Source: a virus | DNA length: 42,983 bases | Virus record (IMG/VR): IMGVR_UViG_3300007541_000042 | Span: 1-42,983 of that record | Reading direction: 5' to 3' (one strand) | Part shown: positions 31,017 through 39,940 of the stretch, piece by piece | How the letters are laid out: the number at the start of each line of letters is the position of its first letter | Position numbering within the stretch: the first letter of the stretch is position 1 | Notes under the pieces: model-generated | Database searches by the model: none | What the model was told of the DNA's origin: nothing | What the model saw: only the letters and a program-made list of their open reading frames with translations | Translations under genes and position numbers: made by a program

Positions 31017-32453
31017 TTACCAAGTATCGGGTAAAAATTCTATCCTTTTCCAAATATTAGTTACACCATCGTAGTCTGCAGTACAAACGTAGAGGTGTGT
31101 ATTGTTTATTGCAAAGAGCCCTTTTAAATCACCCGGGACCCCCGTTGAAGATAAGGGTTCACTTACTATAGTTATTTTTTGGTCTAGGATACTAGACAAA
31201 TCAGTAATAGAAGAAATACTATGTGCATTTGGCTGTGTTCTACCAGTTAAAGAGTTATGCTCTAATCCAGAGATAGTTGATGTACCTGCAAGGCTAGGGC
31301 CTTCTCCTAAAGTATATACTTCTTCAATTCTCGCTTTAGATGTGTTATTATAGGAGTTAGCTGTTTTTATAATAAACCTATATAACGCTACTATTTCAGG
31401 AGTAGGCAATCCATAGGTTACCCATTTTTCGCTACGAGCGTCATTTAAATTAATATGTGATGCTTGCCCCATTAATAATTTTAAAGGGTGTCTAATATCA
31501 TTAGTAGCTACTAAATAATAACAAACATATCCCCCATTACCGGATTCAACAAGAACACCTGTATCTGAAACAGAGTTTATATCATTATAATAAACTAATC
31601 CGGAAGGAGCATGAGGCCATTGCGCAGACTCAGCAGACATATCTATTTGTGCATAACGAGAATTACCTATGTAATGAACAACTGGAATATCTGTAGTGCC
31701 TTGTAATTTTTGCTCATAGTCTGAACTAGGGGTTTCTGAATGTACTATAATATGTTGTAAGTCTTCATCTGCAACTCTTGTTGAATTTACTACTTCAAAA
31801 TTAGGAAAATCATCATCTTCTAAGGTATAAGATAAAGTACCGCCTGAAAACCACCGCATACCCTCGGCTAAATGTTCATAAAGTTGAAAAGTAGTATCCC
31901 TTGCAGAGCTATGCCTTTCATCACCTACAATAATAGCTTCTTGGTTTACTGAATCCCAGTAAATGTAGGAGATTAGTATTTCTCCTTGGAAATTAGGAAA
32001 AGCACCTACTGATAATTCATATAGACTTTCTAATTCAGGGTTATACATTATATAGCGACCACCATCAAGATTTGTTATCTCTATGGTTTTACTAGAAGTT
32101 ACATTATAACCCTTTCCTAACAAATATACTTTTGCGCTAGAGTCTATATTCCAAGTAAAAGTTCTAGAAGCGTCATCAAACAAAAGAGAAGAATCTGTAC
32201 GATTTTCTACTCCAGTCATATCTTTTGTAATAGCACCTATTTCCTCTAAGGTTGCACCCTCGCCTTGAGTACCTTGTGCACCTACTCTTGCTAAATCAAC
32301 ATCGTATACTATTTTGTCATAAGCAAAATCGTAAATAAGATTGTTAACTTTTAAATTAACCTCGCTAGTTCCTTTTTGTATTTCTAATTTGACTTCATTA
32401 GGTGATACGTTTAAATCAAAACTAGCGGGGTTTATAATAATGGTGTATGACAT
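31017..32453 (-). CDS. Tail fibre / structural protein
   Basis: A 478-residue protein of mostly beta character. Near residue 55 it has LARVGAQGTQGEG, a short collagen-like linker whose RVGAQG is shared with the 108-residue protein at 39537. Toward the end, LTGRTQPNAHSISSITDLSS is the 'AHxISxITxL' element common in phage tail fibres, followed by a small C-terminal domain (GLFAINNTHLYVCTADYDG) of the receptor-binding or virion-head kind. GGAGG precedes the ATG. It probably lies at the distal tail. Confidence 0.78.
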   Translation of the reverse strand: MSYTIIINPASFDLNVSPNEVKLEIQKGTSEVNLKVNNLIYDFAYDKIVYDVDLARVGAQGTQGEGATLEEIGAITKDMTGVENRTDSSLLFDDASRTFTWNIDSSAKVYLLGKGYNVTSSKTIEITNLDGGRYIMYNPELESLYELSVGAFPNFQGEILISYIYWDSVNQEAIIVGDERHSSARDTTFQLYEHLAEGMRWFSGGTLSYTLEDDDFPNFEVVNSTRVADEDLQHIIVHSETPSSDYEQKLQGTTDIPVVHYIGNSRYAQIDMSAESAQWPHAPSGLVYYNDINSVSDTGVLVESGNGGYVCYYLVATNDIRHPLKLLMGQASHINLNDARSEKWVTYGLPTPEIVALYRFIIKTANSYNNTSKARIEEVYTLGEGPSLAGTSTISGLEHNSLTGRTQPNAHSISSITDLSSILDQKITIVSEPLSSTGVPGDLKGLFAINNTHLYVCTADYDGVTNIWKRIEFLPDTW

Positions 32454-32927
32454 TTATGCCTCCGATGGACTGTAAAGTACCTCCACTAATCCGCGTAAAG
32501 GCTTCCAAACTTGCTTTGCATCTCCTACCCCACCATCATCAATTTCTAAACCTATGAAACCATAAACAGGGCTATCTGCAGTAGGAGCAATATTCCATGA
32601 ATCAATTAAGTTTTCAGGAATTACCATTTTAAATTTATTATCTGTAGTTACACTATCAATGATAGGTAGCGTAGTAACTACTCCACCTGCTTGTGCTGTT
32701 TTAGGGACAGCTCCTGCACCATCATTTGCACCTTCTACTACTTTAGCAGTAATTGTTGAAGACGACAAATCGGTCATCCATCCTACTGTTATTTCTATTT
32801 GTATCTGTTCACCATCTACAATAGAGATTAAAGAAGTACCATCATCTCTAATTGTATCTTGTGAAGGGGACGTTATTCTAGAACGCCCCATTGCATTGCC
32901 CGACTTAGGGTTATTAATTCTTGCCAT
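32454..32927 (-). CDS. Structural protein, probable baseplate/fibre component
   Basis: A 157-residue beta-rich protein starting MARINNPKSGNAMGRSRITS, with an Ig-like run (EQIQIEITVGWMTDL, STITAKVVEG, KFKMVIPENL). BppU-like N-terminal domains of tail fibres look similar, with a strand-rich module taking 'energy/work' loops, but I cannot confirm that. AGGAGC precedes the ATG. Position among tail genes supports a virion role. Confidence 0.65.
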   Translation of the reverse strand: MARINNPKSGNAMGRSRITSPSQDTIRDDGTSLISIVDGEQIQIEITVGWMTDLSSSTITAKVVEGANDGAGAVPKTAQAGGVVTTLPIIDSVTTDNKFKMVIPENLIDSWNIAPTADSPVYGFIGLEIDDGGVGDAKQVWKPLRGLVEVLYSPSEA

Positions 32928-32945
32928 AACAAGCTCCTAGTTTAA

Positions 32946-33599
32946 TTAGATGTCTTTAGTGTGAGGCACCAATATAGAAGCATCTTTAATACCATCATTA
33001 ATTGTTGTAAGTTTTTCAGCAAGCTCAGTATCTACTGCTGTCGCTATTTCGTTTACGTTGGGTAGTGTACTAGCTGTACTTGCGTTGTTTAAAGCACTAC
33101 CTGTAGTACCATTTGCAATATATTCTGCCATACTTGCTTTCCATACAGCCGCAACTAAATCTGCTATATTTTGTGCAGTAAGGGATTGTTCCTTATTAAC
33201 TTGCTTAGATACAATATTAGAAACGCTGGCAGGGTATACTGGCGAATTAGGTGCATTATAATAAGCTGTATTAAAGTTATCAGAGTAAAGAACTCCGGTG
33301 ACTCTTACTTTTTCTAAATCAATAATAAGCTTCCAATTATTAATTAGAAAGTAAAGGTCTCCGGCATATTGACCTGTTTCCACATCAATCGGGTCTCCCC
33401 CAACAGAACGTATTGCAGGTAGAAAAGTAGATCCAAAACCTTCTAAAAGCCAATTTTTCCAACTAGAATAAACATCTCTGCTAATGTCTAGCTCAGTAAC
33501 ACCTTCATTGACTATTATTAGTCTATTTGGACCATCAAAAGTAACCTTTCCTGCTATTAGCCAATAATCCCAATTATAGTTAAAGAAGGTATTTAACAT
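32946..33599 (-). CDS. Tail structural protein
   Basis: A 217-residue protein. The N-terminal half has FDGPNRLIIVNEGVTELD, then RDVYSSWKNWL, FLPAIRSVGGDPID, and YFLINNWKLIID, an order of motifs I have seen in phage minor structural proteins of tails. The C-terminal part (about 140-217) is helical and Ala/Thr-rich, likely a coiled-coil stem. It overlaps the upstream gene by 1 base. Confidence 0.7.
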   Translation of the reverse strand: MLNTFFNYNWDYWLIAGKVTFDGPNRLIIVNEGVTELDISRDVYSSWKNWLLEGFGSTFLPAIRSVGGDPIDVETGQYAGDLYFLINNWKLIIDLEKVRVTGVLYSDNFNTAYYNAPNSPVYPASVSNIVSKQVNKEQSLTAQNIADLVAAVWKASMAEYIANGTTGSALNNASTASTLPNVNEIATAVDTELAEKLTTINDGIKDASILVPHTKDI

Positions 33600-36148
33600 T
33601 ACTGAGACACCTCATTCCAATTAAGACGGAAATTAACTGTAATATCTCGATTAGAATCTACAGTAGGCGTAAGATCTGCACTTCCATAAGAATTACCTTT
33701 TGCAGAAAGACCAATTGGTTTTGCTACAATTGCAAAATACAAATGCTCTCCATAGCCTGAAACGATAAAACCTAAAGAGCCAGGCCCTGCTGTTTGGTTC
33801 CAAGTGTAGCTGTTACCATTGGTAGCATTACTAAGGCCGCTAGTATCTGCAGGGGTTGTATAAAGGTTATCCTCATACAATTCTGCATGTTTTTGGCTAA
33901 TCATTCTTAAATAGTAGGTTTTACCTGCTCCGCTATTAATACCATCGTTTAATCCATAAGTAGAATCAGTTCCAATTAAGCCTAAAATACCTTCAAACTG
34001 AATAGGATTACCTTCCCTATGTAAACTAAAATCAGGGCCCCCATTAGCCTTAACTGTATCCACGTCTATTTCAATAACAGTAGGAATCCCTGCAGAAGGA
34101 GATTGTATAATTCTTTTAAGAGGACATCGGTTATTTCCACCTTCAGAACTAAACAGTTTAAATGCACCTTGCTGAATATTGGAATATTGTGCACCTAAAT
34201 CTTCTCGCCCTGTTGCTCCTTTAAAATAAGAAGCTAATTGATGATAACCTGCTCCAAAATAGTTGACTAGCCCATTATTTTTATAGGAAGCTACTGCAGA
34301 CTCAGGATCATTAGGTTCTATTTTAGTAAAGGGACCTCCCTCAGTATTTTCTAAAGTGATTACAGTTGAATTCCCAGATAGTACAGGATTAACATACACT
34401 TCTATTTCACAAAAAGCATCGCTACCGTCTTGGTGATATGCTAAAGCTTGCATAGATTGCGGTATGTATAACGTTCTATTTTTTCCTGTTTGGTTATCTA
34501 GAAAAAGGCGAGGGGTTAAAATTCCAACAAGTTGATATTCATTTTCTACATAGAAATGAAATCTAATTTGTTCTACACCAGTTAGTGGAGAACTTGGGGC
34601 TTGCGTTACAATAAGGGTAGTTGCATCAACAATTTCAACAACTTCGGTACCCATTACAAGAGCGCCACCTCCATTATCGTTTTCCATATGCAAGCGATAA
34701 CCGGCTCTTAAGTTAGTTGTACTAGGGACGGTTAAGGTTGTTGTAGCACCTGTTACTCCGGTCGTAATTACACCTACACGATCTCCTTTACCTATGTCAT
34801 TAAGTCCTTTCCAATCATTTAAATTGTTAGGATCAAAAGTAGTGCTAAAAGTTTCTAGCTGTCCACGACCAATACCTTTTAAATCAATATCAGCTTCTGC
34901 CGCAACCGCCGCACACCAAACTTTCATAGAAGAAGAGTTGCTCACTACTGCATTTAAAACATGATATTGTCTGAAAGATAAAGGCAAAGCTCCCGATTGA
35001 GAATGAGGAATTCCCCCGTTATCATCGTGGTAATACTCGTGAACTACTACCCGTTGGCCTTTGTGGTAAGTTCCAAAACGTACACGGCCTGCCCCTAACC
35101 ATTGTATATCTACCCACCAAATATTATCATTTGTTAGGTCTAGTGCTTTTCCAGAGTCGCCTTTACCATCAAGTGGGTCTTTATTCCAACCGTCAATAGA
35201 AGTTGTGTCTTCTACCCAATTTAAACCACTTAGTGTAAAGGTTTTTGTGTAATTACGACCCATTCGGATTTCTTTAACAGAACCGCTTGTTTTGGACCTA
35301 ATTACAAATTCAAAATTATCTCCAGAGGTACTAATTTGTTCTTCATTAACTCGGAAAAAATATCCATTTGCGTCATCAAAGTAGCCCCACTCTCTAATAA
35401 CCCCTTCTTGTCCACTGTCTCCTGAAGCAACAGTCATGATAGCAAGCTGACTTACTCCTGGAAAATAGTGGTGATATGTATTTGAGGTATGATCTACAGA
35501 AATATCTCTAGTGTTATTTCGACTTGTTGCAGTACCTGCAGGAGTAGTAAGAGTTAAGCATTTTAAATTTTGATTTACCGCAATACTAGAGCCAGAACCC
35601 CATTTACGTTGAGAAAAATCTGATAGCAATGCGCTATTACCAAAGATGTAGTCCCCTAAAATTGTTTTACCAGAGGTTCTTAATTTACCAAAAGCATCTA
35701 GTTGAGGAAGACCTTCAGCAAAGCGGATATTCATAGAGCCTGTAGAGTCTACATCGACTCCGTTTTCTGGGTTATCTTGCCCAATTAGATTTGTGGTATT
35801 TATATAAACATCGCGTGGTTCAACGCTTGTTGATACAGTAGCAAGAGCAGTAATCCCATCCTCATCATAAATGGTAGCTCCCTGCTTTGCAGAAAGATTA
35901 TTAGCTACTGCATCAGAATTATAATGTACTTCTAGCCATCCAGAAGTAGAGGATAGTTCATGATAGCCATGAACATGCATAGAGCGAGTAATGTCATCGT
36001 TATAAGCAACAAAATAGTGTTCGCCTACATCCCACTTGTATCCGGGGGGATTAAGGCCAGTGTAAAACACTTGGGCCGTATGCTGCATTCGTACCCGTTT
36101 GCCCGTTGAATCCGGTGGTACGCGAAGAAAGTTATTTTCACCAGCCAT
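33599..36148 (-). CDS. Large tail structural protein
   Basis: An 849-residue beta-rich protein. The N-terminus (1-115) has Trp/His-rich strands (MHVHGYHELSSTSGW); near 150 comes QLDAFGKLRTSG, then a large jelly-roll or LamG-like region (about 175-430, including FFRVNEEQISTSGDNFEFVI and VDIQWLGAGRVRFGTY). Proteins with 'DAFGRLRVS' followed by such a domain are known from marine phage tails or baseplates. The end LSAKGNSYGSADLTP is a plain strand-rich domain. AGGAGA precedes the ATG. Confidence 0.78.
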   Translation of the reverse strand: MAGENNFLRVPPDSTGKRVRMQHTAQVFYTGLNPPGYKWDVGEHYFVAYNDDITRSMHVHGYHELSSTSGWLEVHYNSDAVANNLSAKQGATIYDEDGITALATVSTSVEPRDVYINTTNLIGQDNPENGVDVDSTGSMNIRFAEGLPQLDAFGKLRTSGKTILGDYIFGNSALLSDFSQRKWGSGSSIAVNQNLKCLTLTTPAGTATSRNNTRDISVDHTSNTYHHYFPGVSQLAIMTVASGDSGQEGVIREWGYFDDANGYFFRVNEEQISTSGDNFEFVIRSKTSGSVKEIRMGRNYTKTFTLSGLNWVEDTTSIDGWNKDPLDGKGDSGKALDLTNDNIWWVDIQWLGAGRVRFGTYHKGQRVVVHEYYHDDNGGIPHSQSGALPLSFRQYHVLNAVVSNSSSMKVWCAAVAAEADIDLKGIGRGQLETFSTTFDPNNLNDWKGLNDIGKGDRVGVITTGVTGATTTLTVPSTTNLRAGYRLHMENDNGGGALVMGTEVVEIVDATTLIVTQAPSSPLTGVEQIRFHFYVENEYQLVGILTPRLFLDNQTGKNRTLYIPQSMQALAYHQDGSDAFCEIEVYVNPVLSGNSTVITLENTEGGPFTKIEPNDPESAVASYKNNGLVNYFGAGYHQLASYFKGATGREDLGAQYSNIQQGAFKLFSSEGGNNRCPLKRIIQSPSAGIPTVIEIDVDTVKANGGPDFSLHREGNPIQFEGILGLIGTDSTYGLNDGINSGAGKTYYLRMISQKHAELYEDNLYTTPADTSGLSNATNGNSYTWNQTAGPGSLGFIVSGYGEHLYFAIVAKPIGLSAKGNSYGSADLTPTVDSNRDITVNFRLNWNEVSQ

Positions 36149-36196
36149 TATAAAATGTCTCCTAGTATAGGGCCCTTTTCAGAGCCCCAATTGTTA

Positions 36197-37948
36197 TTAA
36201 ACAGGATCGTTGTAGTTACGCTCCAAAGGCGAGGTGATTGGGAAAGTTTGATTTGTAGCACGACCGATTTGGAAGTCAGCAGATACGTACTGTCCTGTAC
36301 GTAAACCAATAGCAACAACTGTTATATCGGTGTCACCGTTAGTTGTCCAATCAAAAGCCCACTCTTTTGAGCCTGCTGTATTTTTAGCACGAAGTTCCCA
36401 GTTAATATTACTTAAAGTACCTTCAATAGGTCTAACCAGAGTTATTGTATCTGCAGTGTTTGATTCAATAAAGTAATATCCATCTACAGAAGCATCTCCT
36501 TCATTAATGAGTAAGATTTGACCCGCTAAATCATCTACAGTCCAAGTTTCACCAGTTACGGTAAATACGTCAGAACCTGCGGTACTCGCTCCAGTAGTAC
36601 CCGAGGTATTGCCTGTAGCAACTGCATAAGTTGCGTAATGAACATCACCCTCGATACTTTGAGATGCAGTATCTATGATAGTGGTAGCTCCTGCAGTTCC
36701 AAAAGTTCCTGCGTCAAACATCCAGTAACGCGCCGCCGCATCATTAACAAGGTTGCTATTAAACTGTAGGGTACCTGTAGCTGTAAAGGCAAATTCTTGT
36801 AGTACATTTGCATCATCACGCAGTTTGATATCATTAGTGTTTGCAGATGCAAACCCAGAGATTGCAACACCACCGTCCGAATTGTTAAGCGGTAATTGAT
36901 CGATTGTTTCTAAGTTACTTCCTACAAATTGTACTAAACCAGTTACAGTGTGGTTATAAACTGTTCCTGCCCCACTATCAATATCATTACCTGTTTGAGA
37001 AGACTGATCTGAACCAAAGCCATTACGTAAAGAATACTGAACCCAGTTATAAATTTCTTCAGTAGTAGCTCCACCAAGACTAGCATCAATTCTTACGTGG
37101 AAATTATAGGGACCTCCGAAGAGATCAGGAGAAAGGAAAGTATTAGATGCTTGAGGCGTTGCAAAATACTCAATAGTTAAACCACGAGCAGATTCAATAG
37201 CCACAACTTCCGAATCTGTTTTAGTAATGTTTAGATCAACAACAGAAGACAACGGGAAACGATATGCTTGATAAGTTAGGGTTGTAGCACCAATTGCGGT
37301 ATTGTTTGATTCGTTAAAAGTGTAACCTTCTACACTACCAGAAACACCTGTAGGATCCGGTCTAATTCCAACAGTAAAAGCGTCACCAGTTGTGTGATCA
37401 ACGTTACCGTGAGTAGCATCTCCAAATATCTGAACAGCTTCATTTACTGGACCGGGGTATGTAAACTTAGTAGGGCTGGTATCACCTTCCCAGTAGTAAT
37501 ACGCATATTGATTAGCTTCGTCTACAAAGTTACCCAATGAAATTACAGACATGTAAGACTGCTTGATATTTGGGCTAGCCGCCGCGTCTTTTTCTGTCCA
37601 ACCTGCAGAACGAATATATGAGCGAGAAGCAGTATTTGTATCGTCTAATTCCCAGTTAGCAATAAATTCAAATTGCTCAGACGTAATAGCCTCCATTGGA
37701 AATGGATATTTAATTAAGTCTGCTTCTGTTTTCCATAATTCTTTTAATTTAGAATATAAAGCTTGACCTGTTACGCCGTCTGCCGCAACAAGTAAATTGC
37801 CACTTCCTGCAGACCACCCATCTGTAGTTGAAATTAACTCAATAATAGGAGGAGTTGCAGTAGGGTCGATGAATAAGTTACCCGTAGGAGTACTTACCGC
37901 ATTTGTAGATGTTCTTACTAGATCATCTGGATCAATAATAGTAGCCAT
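36197..37948 (-). CDS. Tail structural protein
   Basis: A 583-residue protein, Thr/Asn/Gly-rich with few charges, typical of phage fibre or baseplate wedge proteins. The first 100 residues include LKELWKTEADLIKYPFPMEAI and QFEFIANWELDD; the middle is beta-rich with repeated Thr-Gly segments (about 400-520); the end GQYVSADFQIGRATNQTF gives a short closing strand set. No enzymatic motif. GAGGAA precedes the ATG. Confidence 0.75.
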   Translation of the reverse strand: MATIIDPDDLVRTSTNAVSTPTGNLFIDPTATPPIIELISTTDGWSAGSGNLLVAADGVTGQALYSKLKELWKTEADLIKYPFPMEAITSEQFEFIANWELDDTNTASRSYIRSAGWTEKDAAASPNIKQSYMSVISLGNFVDEANQYAYYYWEGDTSPTKFTYPGPVNEAVQIFGDATHGNVDHTTGDAFTVGIRPDPTGVSGSVEGYTFNESNNTAIGATTLTYQAYRFPLSSVVDLNITKTDSEVVAIESARGLTIEYFATPQASNTFLSPDLFGGPYNFHVRIDASLGGATTEEIYNWVQYSLRNGFGSDQSSQTGNDIDSGAGTVYNHTVTGLVQFVGSNLETIDQLPLNNSDGGVAISGFASANTNDIKLRDDANVLQEFAFTATGTLQFNSNLVNDAAARYWMFDAGTFGTAGATTIIDTASQSIEGDVHYATYAVATGNTSGTTGASTAGSDVFTVTGETWTVDDLAGQILLINEGDASVDGYYFIESNTADTITLVRPIEGTLSNINWELRAKNTAGSKEWAFDWTTNGDTDITVVAIGLRTGQYVSADFQIGRATNQTFPITSPLERNYNDPV

Positions 37949-37962
37949 GAGTTAAATTCCTC

Positions 37963-39528
37963 TTATGGTGGCGGATTAGAATAGTTTCTATCGAAAATTT
38001 GAGCTATCGGTAGAGAAGCGTCTTGCGCACTAAGTAAGAAATCTTCTACACGATAATGTTTATATGATACATTATGTACCACTATATCTACAAGTGTATT
38101 TGGTAAATAAGAGTATTGAAGAGAATAGGATGTACCTGAATTTTCTATTCCAGGATCAAATTCCGTGGTAGTTCCTGCATTATAAATCCTAACTTCACTA
38201 TTAGGAATTAATCCTGTTAATGTTAAAGTTGGCTGAAAATCTGTTACGTTAACAACAGCAGTAGATCCATTTGCAATAGCCACAGAGGGCACAGTGAGCC
38301 CCGATCCTACCGCAATATTAAACGTTCCACTACTTGCAGAAATAAGAATAGTTTCGTTTCCGGTTGCATTTACTCCTGCTTCGGTCGGAGTTATTGGGGA
38401 GCCCGTGACTCCTGAATCATAACCTGAAGTACTTGTGGTAAAGCTACCAGTATGCGCTGTAGTTAGCTCTATTGCATGCCCATTTCCAGTAGTAGTATCA
38501 ATACTACCGCCAGTTATGTCATTTATGCTATCACAAACTACTGCCGCAACCCCTGAAGACACTGTAGAATCTGAGACAGTTACATTAGAAAAAGTACCAT
38601 TTAAAATAATTTGACCACATTGATCAAAAACAGATCTACTTGTCGCGGCTCCCATGGTTATTGTGTTACCGTCAGTACAAACCACCCTATTAAAGGTTTG
38701 TCCGGAAGCGACACTTAAGCTATTAAAACCAGAGAGTGTTCCACCTATCATAGAAAATGATGTCATTGCAGAAAAATCTACATTTAAGGTAATGGTTCCT
38801 GAAACAGAAATTGAGGTATTAGCAAGTGAAGCAGTACCTGTTCCGTTTAATGTATAGGTATTATTACCGTATAAAGTTTCGTAAAAAACTAATGTTTCAT
38901 TAAAACTATTTCCGGTAGTTGTGCTAATAAATATATCACCCTGAGAGAATACTATACCTTCTTGGCTAATAAGTACGCCATTATAAGTGTTACTAGTTTC
39001 ATCGTAAGTTTGTCCTTCTAAAAATAAGGAGTCGCTTACTGTAGTTCCTGATAAATCAACACCGTTTCCGATGTAGATTGCATCCATCCAAATATTATTT
39101 GCAGTACGAATATTTGCACCGCTAGAATCCCATGTCCATACAACAGAGGTTAAAGTAGTGCCGTAGTTATTGTAGTTAAAAGCGAAAGGTTTAAAATAGC
39201 CTATCATTATACTTTTAACATCAAGAGCGGCAGAACTGCTTGTACTGCCATTAATAGTCATTGTTTGAGCATCTGCAATTGTGGCTACTGAAGAAGCCGC
39301 CCAGGCTATAACTTGACTACCAGTAGGCACTGTTATAGTATTTCCAGACTCTTGAGTAATAGTTACAGGTATAACTTCATTCTTACGTATTGCAATAGTT
39401 ACTGAGTTAGTTCCTTGTATATTATATCCGAAACCCTCTAAACCATCAATGCTACCTGTAATATTTGTTAGACTATCACACGAATGCACAAGTTGCATTT
39501 GTTTGTTAGTACCAAACGTAATAGCCAT
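37963..39528 (-). CDS. Tail structural protein, beta-solenoid-like
   Basis: A 521-residue Ser/Thr/Gly/Ile-rich protein. Residues about 100-360 show short strand repeats (for example LSGTTVSDSLFLEGQTYD, then ISVSGTITLNVDF, FNRVVCTDGNTITMG) like a right-handed beta-helix. Near 440-460 is LTLTGLIPNSEVRIYNAGT, an element seen in several phage fibre proteins, and the end (SLPIAQIFDRNYSNPPP) is proline-rich. GGAGA precedes the ATG. Confidence 0.75.
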   Translation of the reverse strand: MAITFGTNKQMQLVHSCDSLTNITGSIDGLEGFGYNIQGTNSVTIAIRKNEVIPVTITQESGNTITVPTGSQVIAWAASSVATIADAQTMTINGSTSSSAALDVKSIMIGYFKPFAFNYNNYGTTLTSVVWTWDSSGANIRTANNIWMDAIYIGNGVDLSGTTVSDSLFLEGQTYDETSNTYNGVLISQEGIVFSQGDIFISTTTGNSFNETLVFYETLYGNNTYTLNGTGTASLANTSISVSGTITLNVDFSAMTSFSMIGGTLSGFNSLSVASGQTFNRVVCTDGNTITMGAATSRSVFDQCGQIILNGTFSNVTVSDSTVSSGVAAVVCDSINDITGGSIDTTTGNGHAIELTTAHTGSFTTSTSGYDSGVTGSPITPTEAGVNATGNETILISASSGTFNIAVGSGLTVPSVAIANGSTAVVNVTDFQPTLTLTGLIPNSEVRIYNAGTTTEFDPGIENSGTSYSLQYSYLPNTLVDIVVHNVSYKHYRVEDFLLSAQDASLPIAQIFDRNYSNPPP

Positions 39529-39536
39529 GTTGTCTC

Positions 39537-39863
39537 CTATAGATTAATTGTCATTCCTCTAGAAATAACAAGACCAGTTAAATTAATATTATCAAAATTA
39601 GTATAAAAAGAATCTAACTCTAATGAGCTGGTATTCGGTACTAATCGATACAACGTAGTATTAGAGTAAGTGTATTGAAATACTCTACCCTCTGTTGTTG
39701 AACCAACAAGAGTAGGTTGGGAAACCCAATCAGTAACTAAACGAGTCCACGTAGTAGTCAATGATGAGCCGGGTTCCCCTTTTACACCTTGTGCTCCTAC
39801 TCTTGATAATTCTAATTCATAGGAAGGAGCGCTTGTATTAAGCTCAAGTTTATAAGAAGCCAT
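39537..39863 (-). CDS. Small structural protein with collagen-like linker
   Basis: A 108-residue protein. Residues 1-18 form beta strands (MASYKLELNTSAPSYELELS), then RVGAQGVKGEPGSS is a short Gly-X-Y linker with one Y-position Lys (GVK), and the remainder is beta-rich. The same strand-linker arrangement occurs in the fibre at 31017, so the two may share an attachment site. It is the first gene after the phage promoter at 39889. AAGGAGA precedes the ATG. Confidence 0.72.
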   Translation of the reverse strand: MASYKLELNTSAPSYELELSRVGAQGVKGEPGSSLTTTWTRLVTDWVSQPTLVGSTTEGRVFQYTYSNTTLYRLVPNTSSLELDSFYTNFDNINLTGLVISRGMTINL

Positions 39864-39888
39864 ACTATCTCCTTAGCCAATTATTCTT

Positions 39889-39904
39889 CTATAGAGTGAT
39901 CGAT
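39889..39904 (-). promoter_or_regulatory. Phage (T7-like) RNA polymerase promoter
   Basis: Minus-strand CGATCACTCTATAG (39902-39889), +1 G at 39889, differing from the sites at 18239 and 26517 only in its first base. It lies just after the terminator of the collagen gene and 26 bases before the next ATG, so it re-starts transcription of the tail block that ends with the modification enzyme. Confidence 0.85.
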
Positions 39905-39907
39905 TAA

Positions 39908-39932
39908 TGAAAAGGGGCCATTAAAACCCCTT
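39908..39932 (-). terminator. Rho-independent terminator after collagen-like gene
   Basis: On the minus strand AAGGGG (39932-39927) pairs with CCCCTT (39917-39912), loop of 9, followed by four T then CATT. It lies directly after the collagen-like gene stop and before the promoter at 39889. The long loop and short T run suggest only partial termination. Confidence 0.7.
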
Positions 39933-39940
39933 ATATATCA

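Noticed and set aside
36149-36196. Possible terminator between two tail genes
   Set aside because: GGGCTC and GGGCCC can pair with one G-U, but the stem is short and no T run follows.
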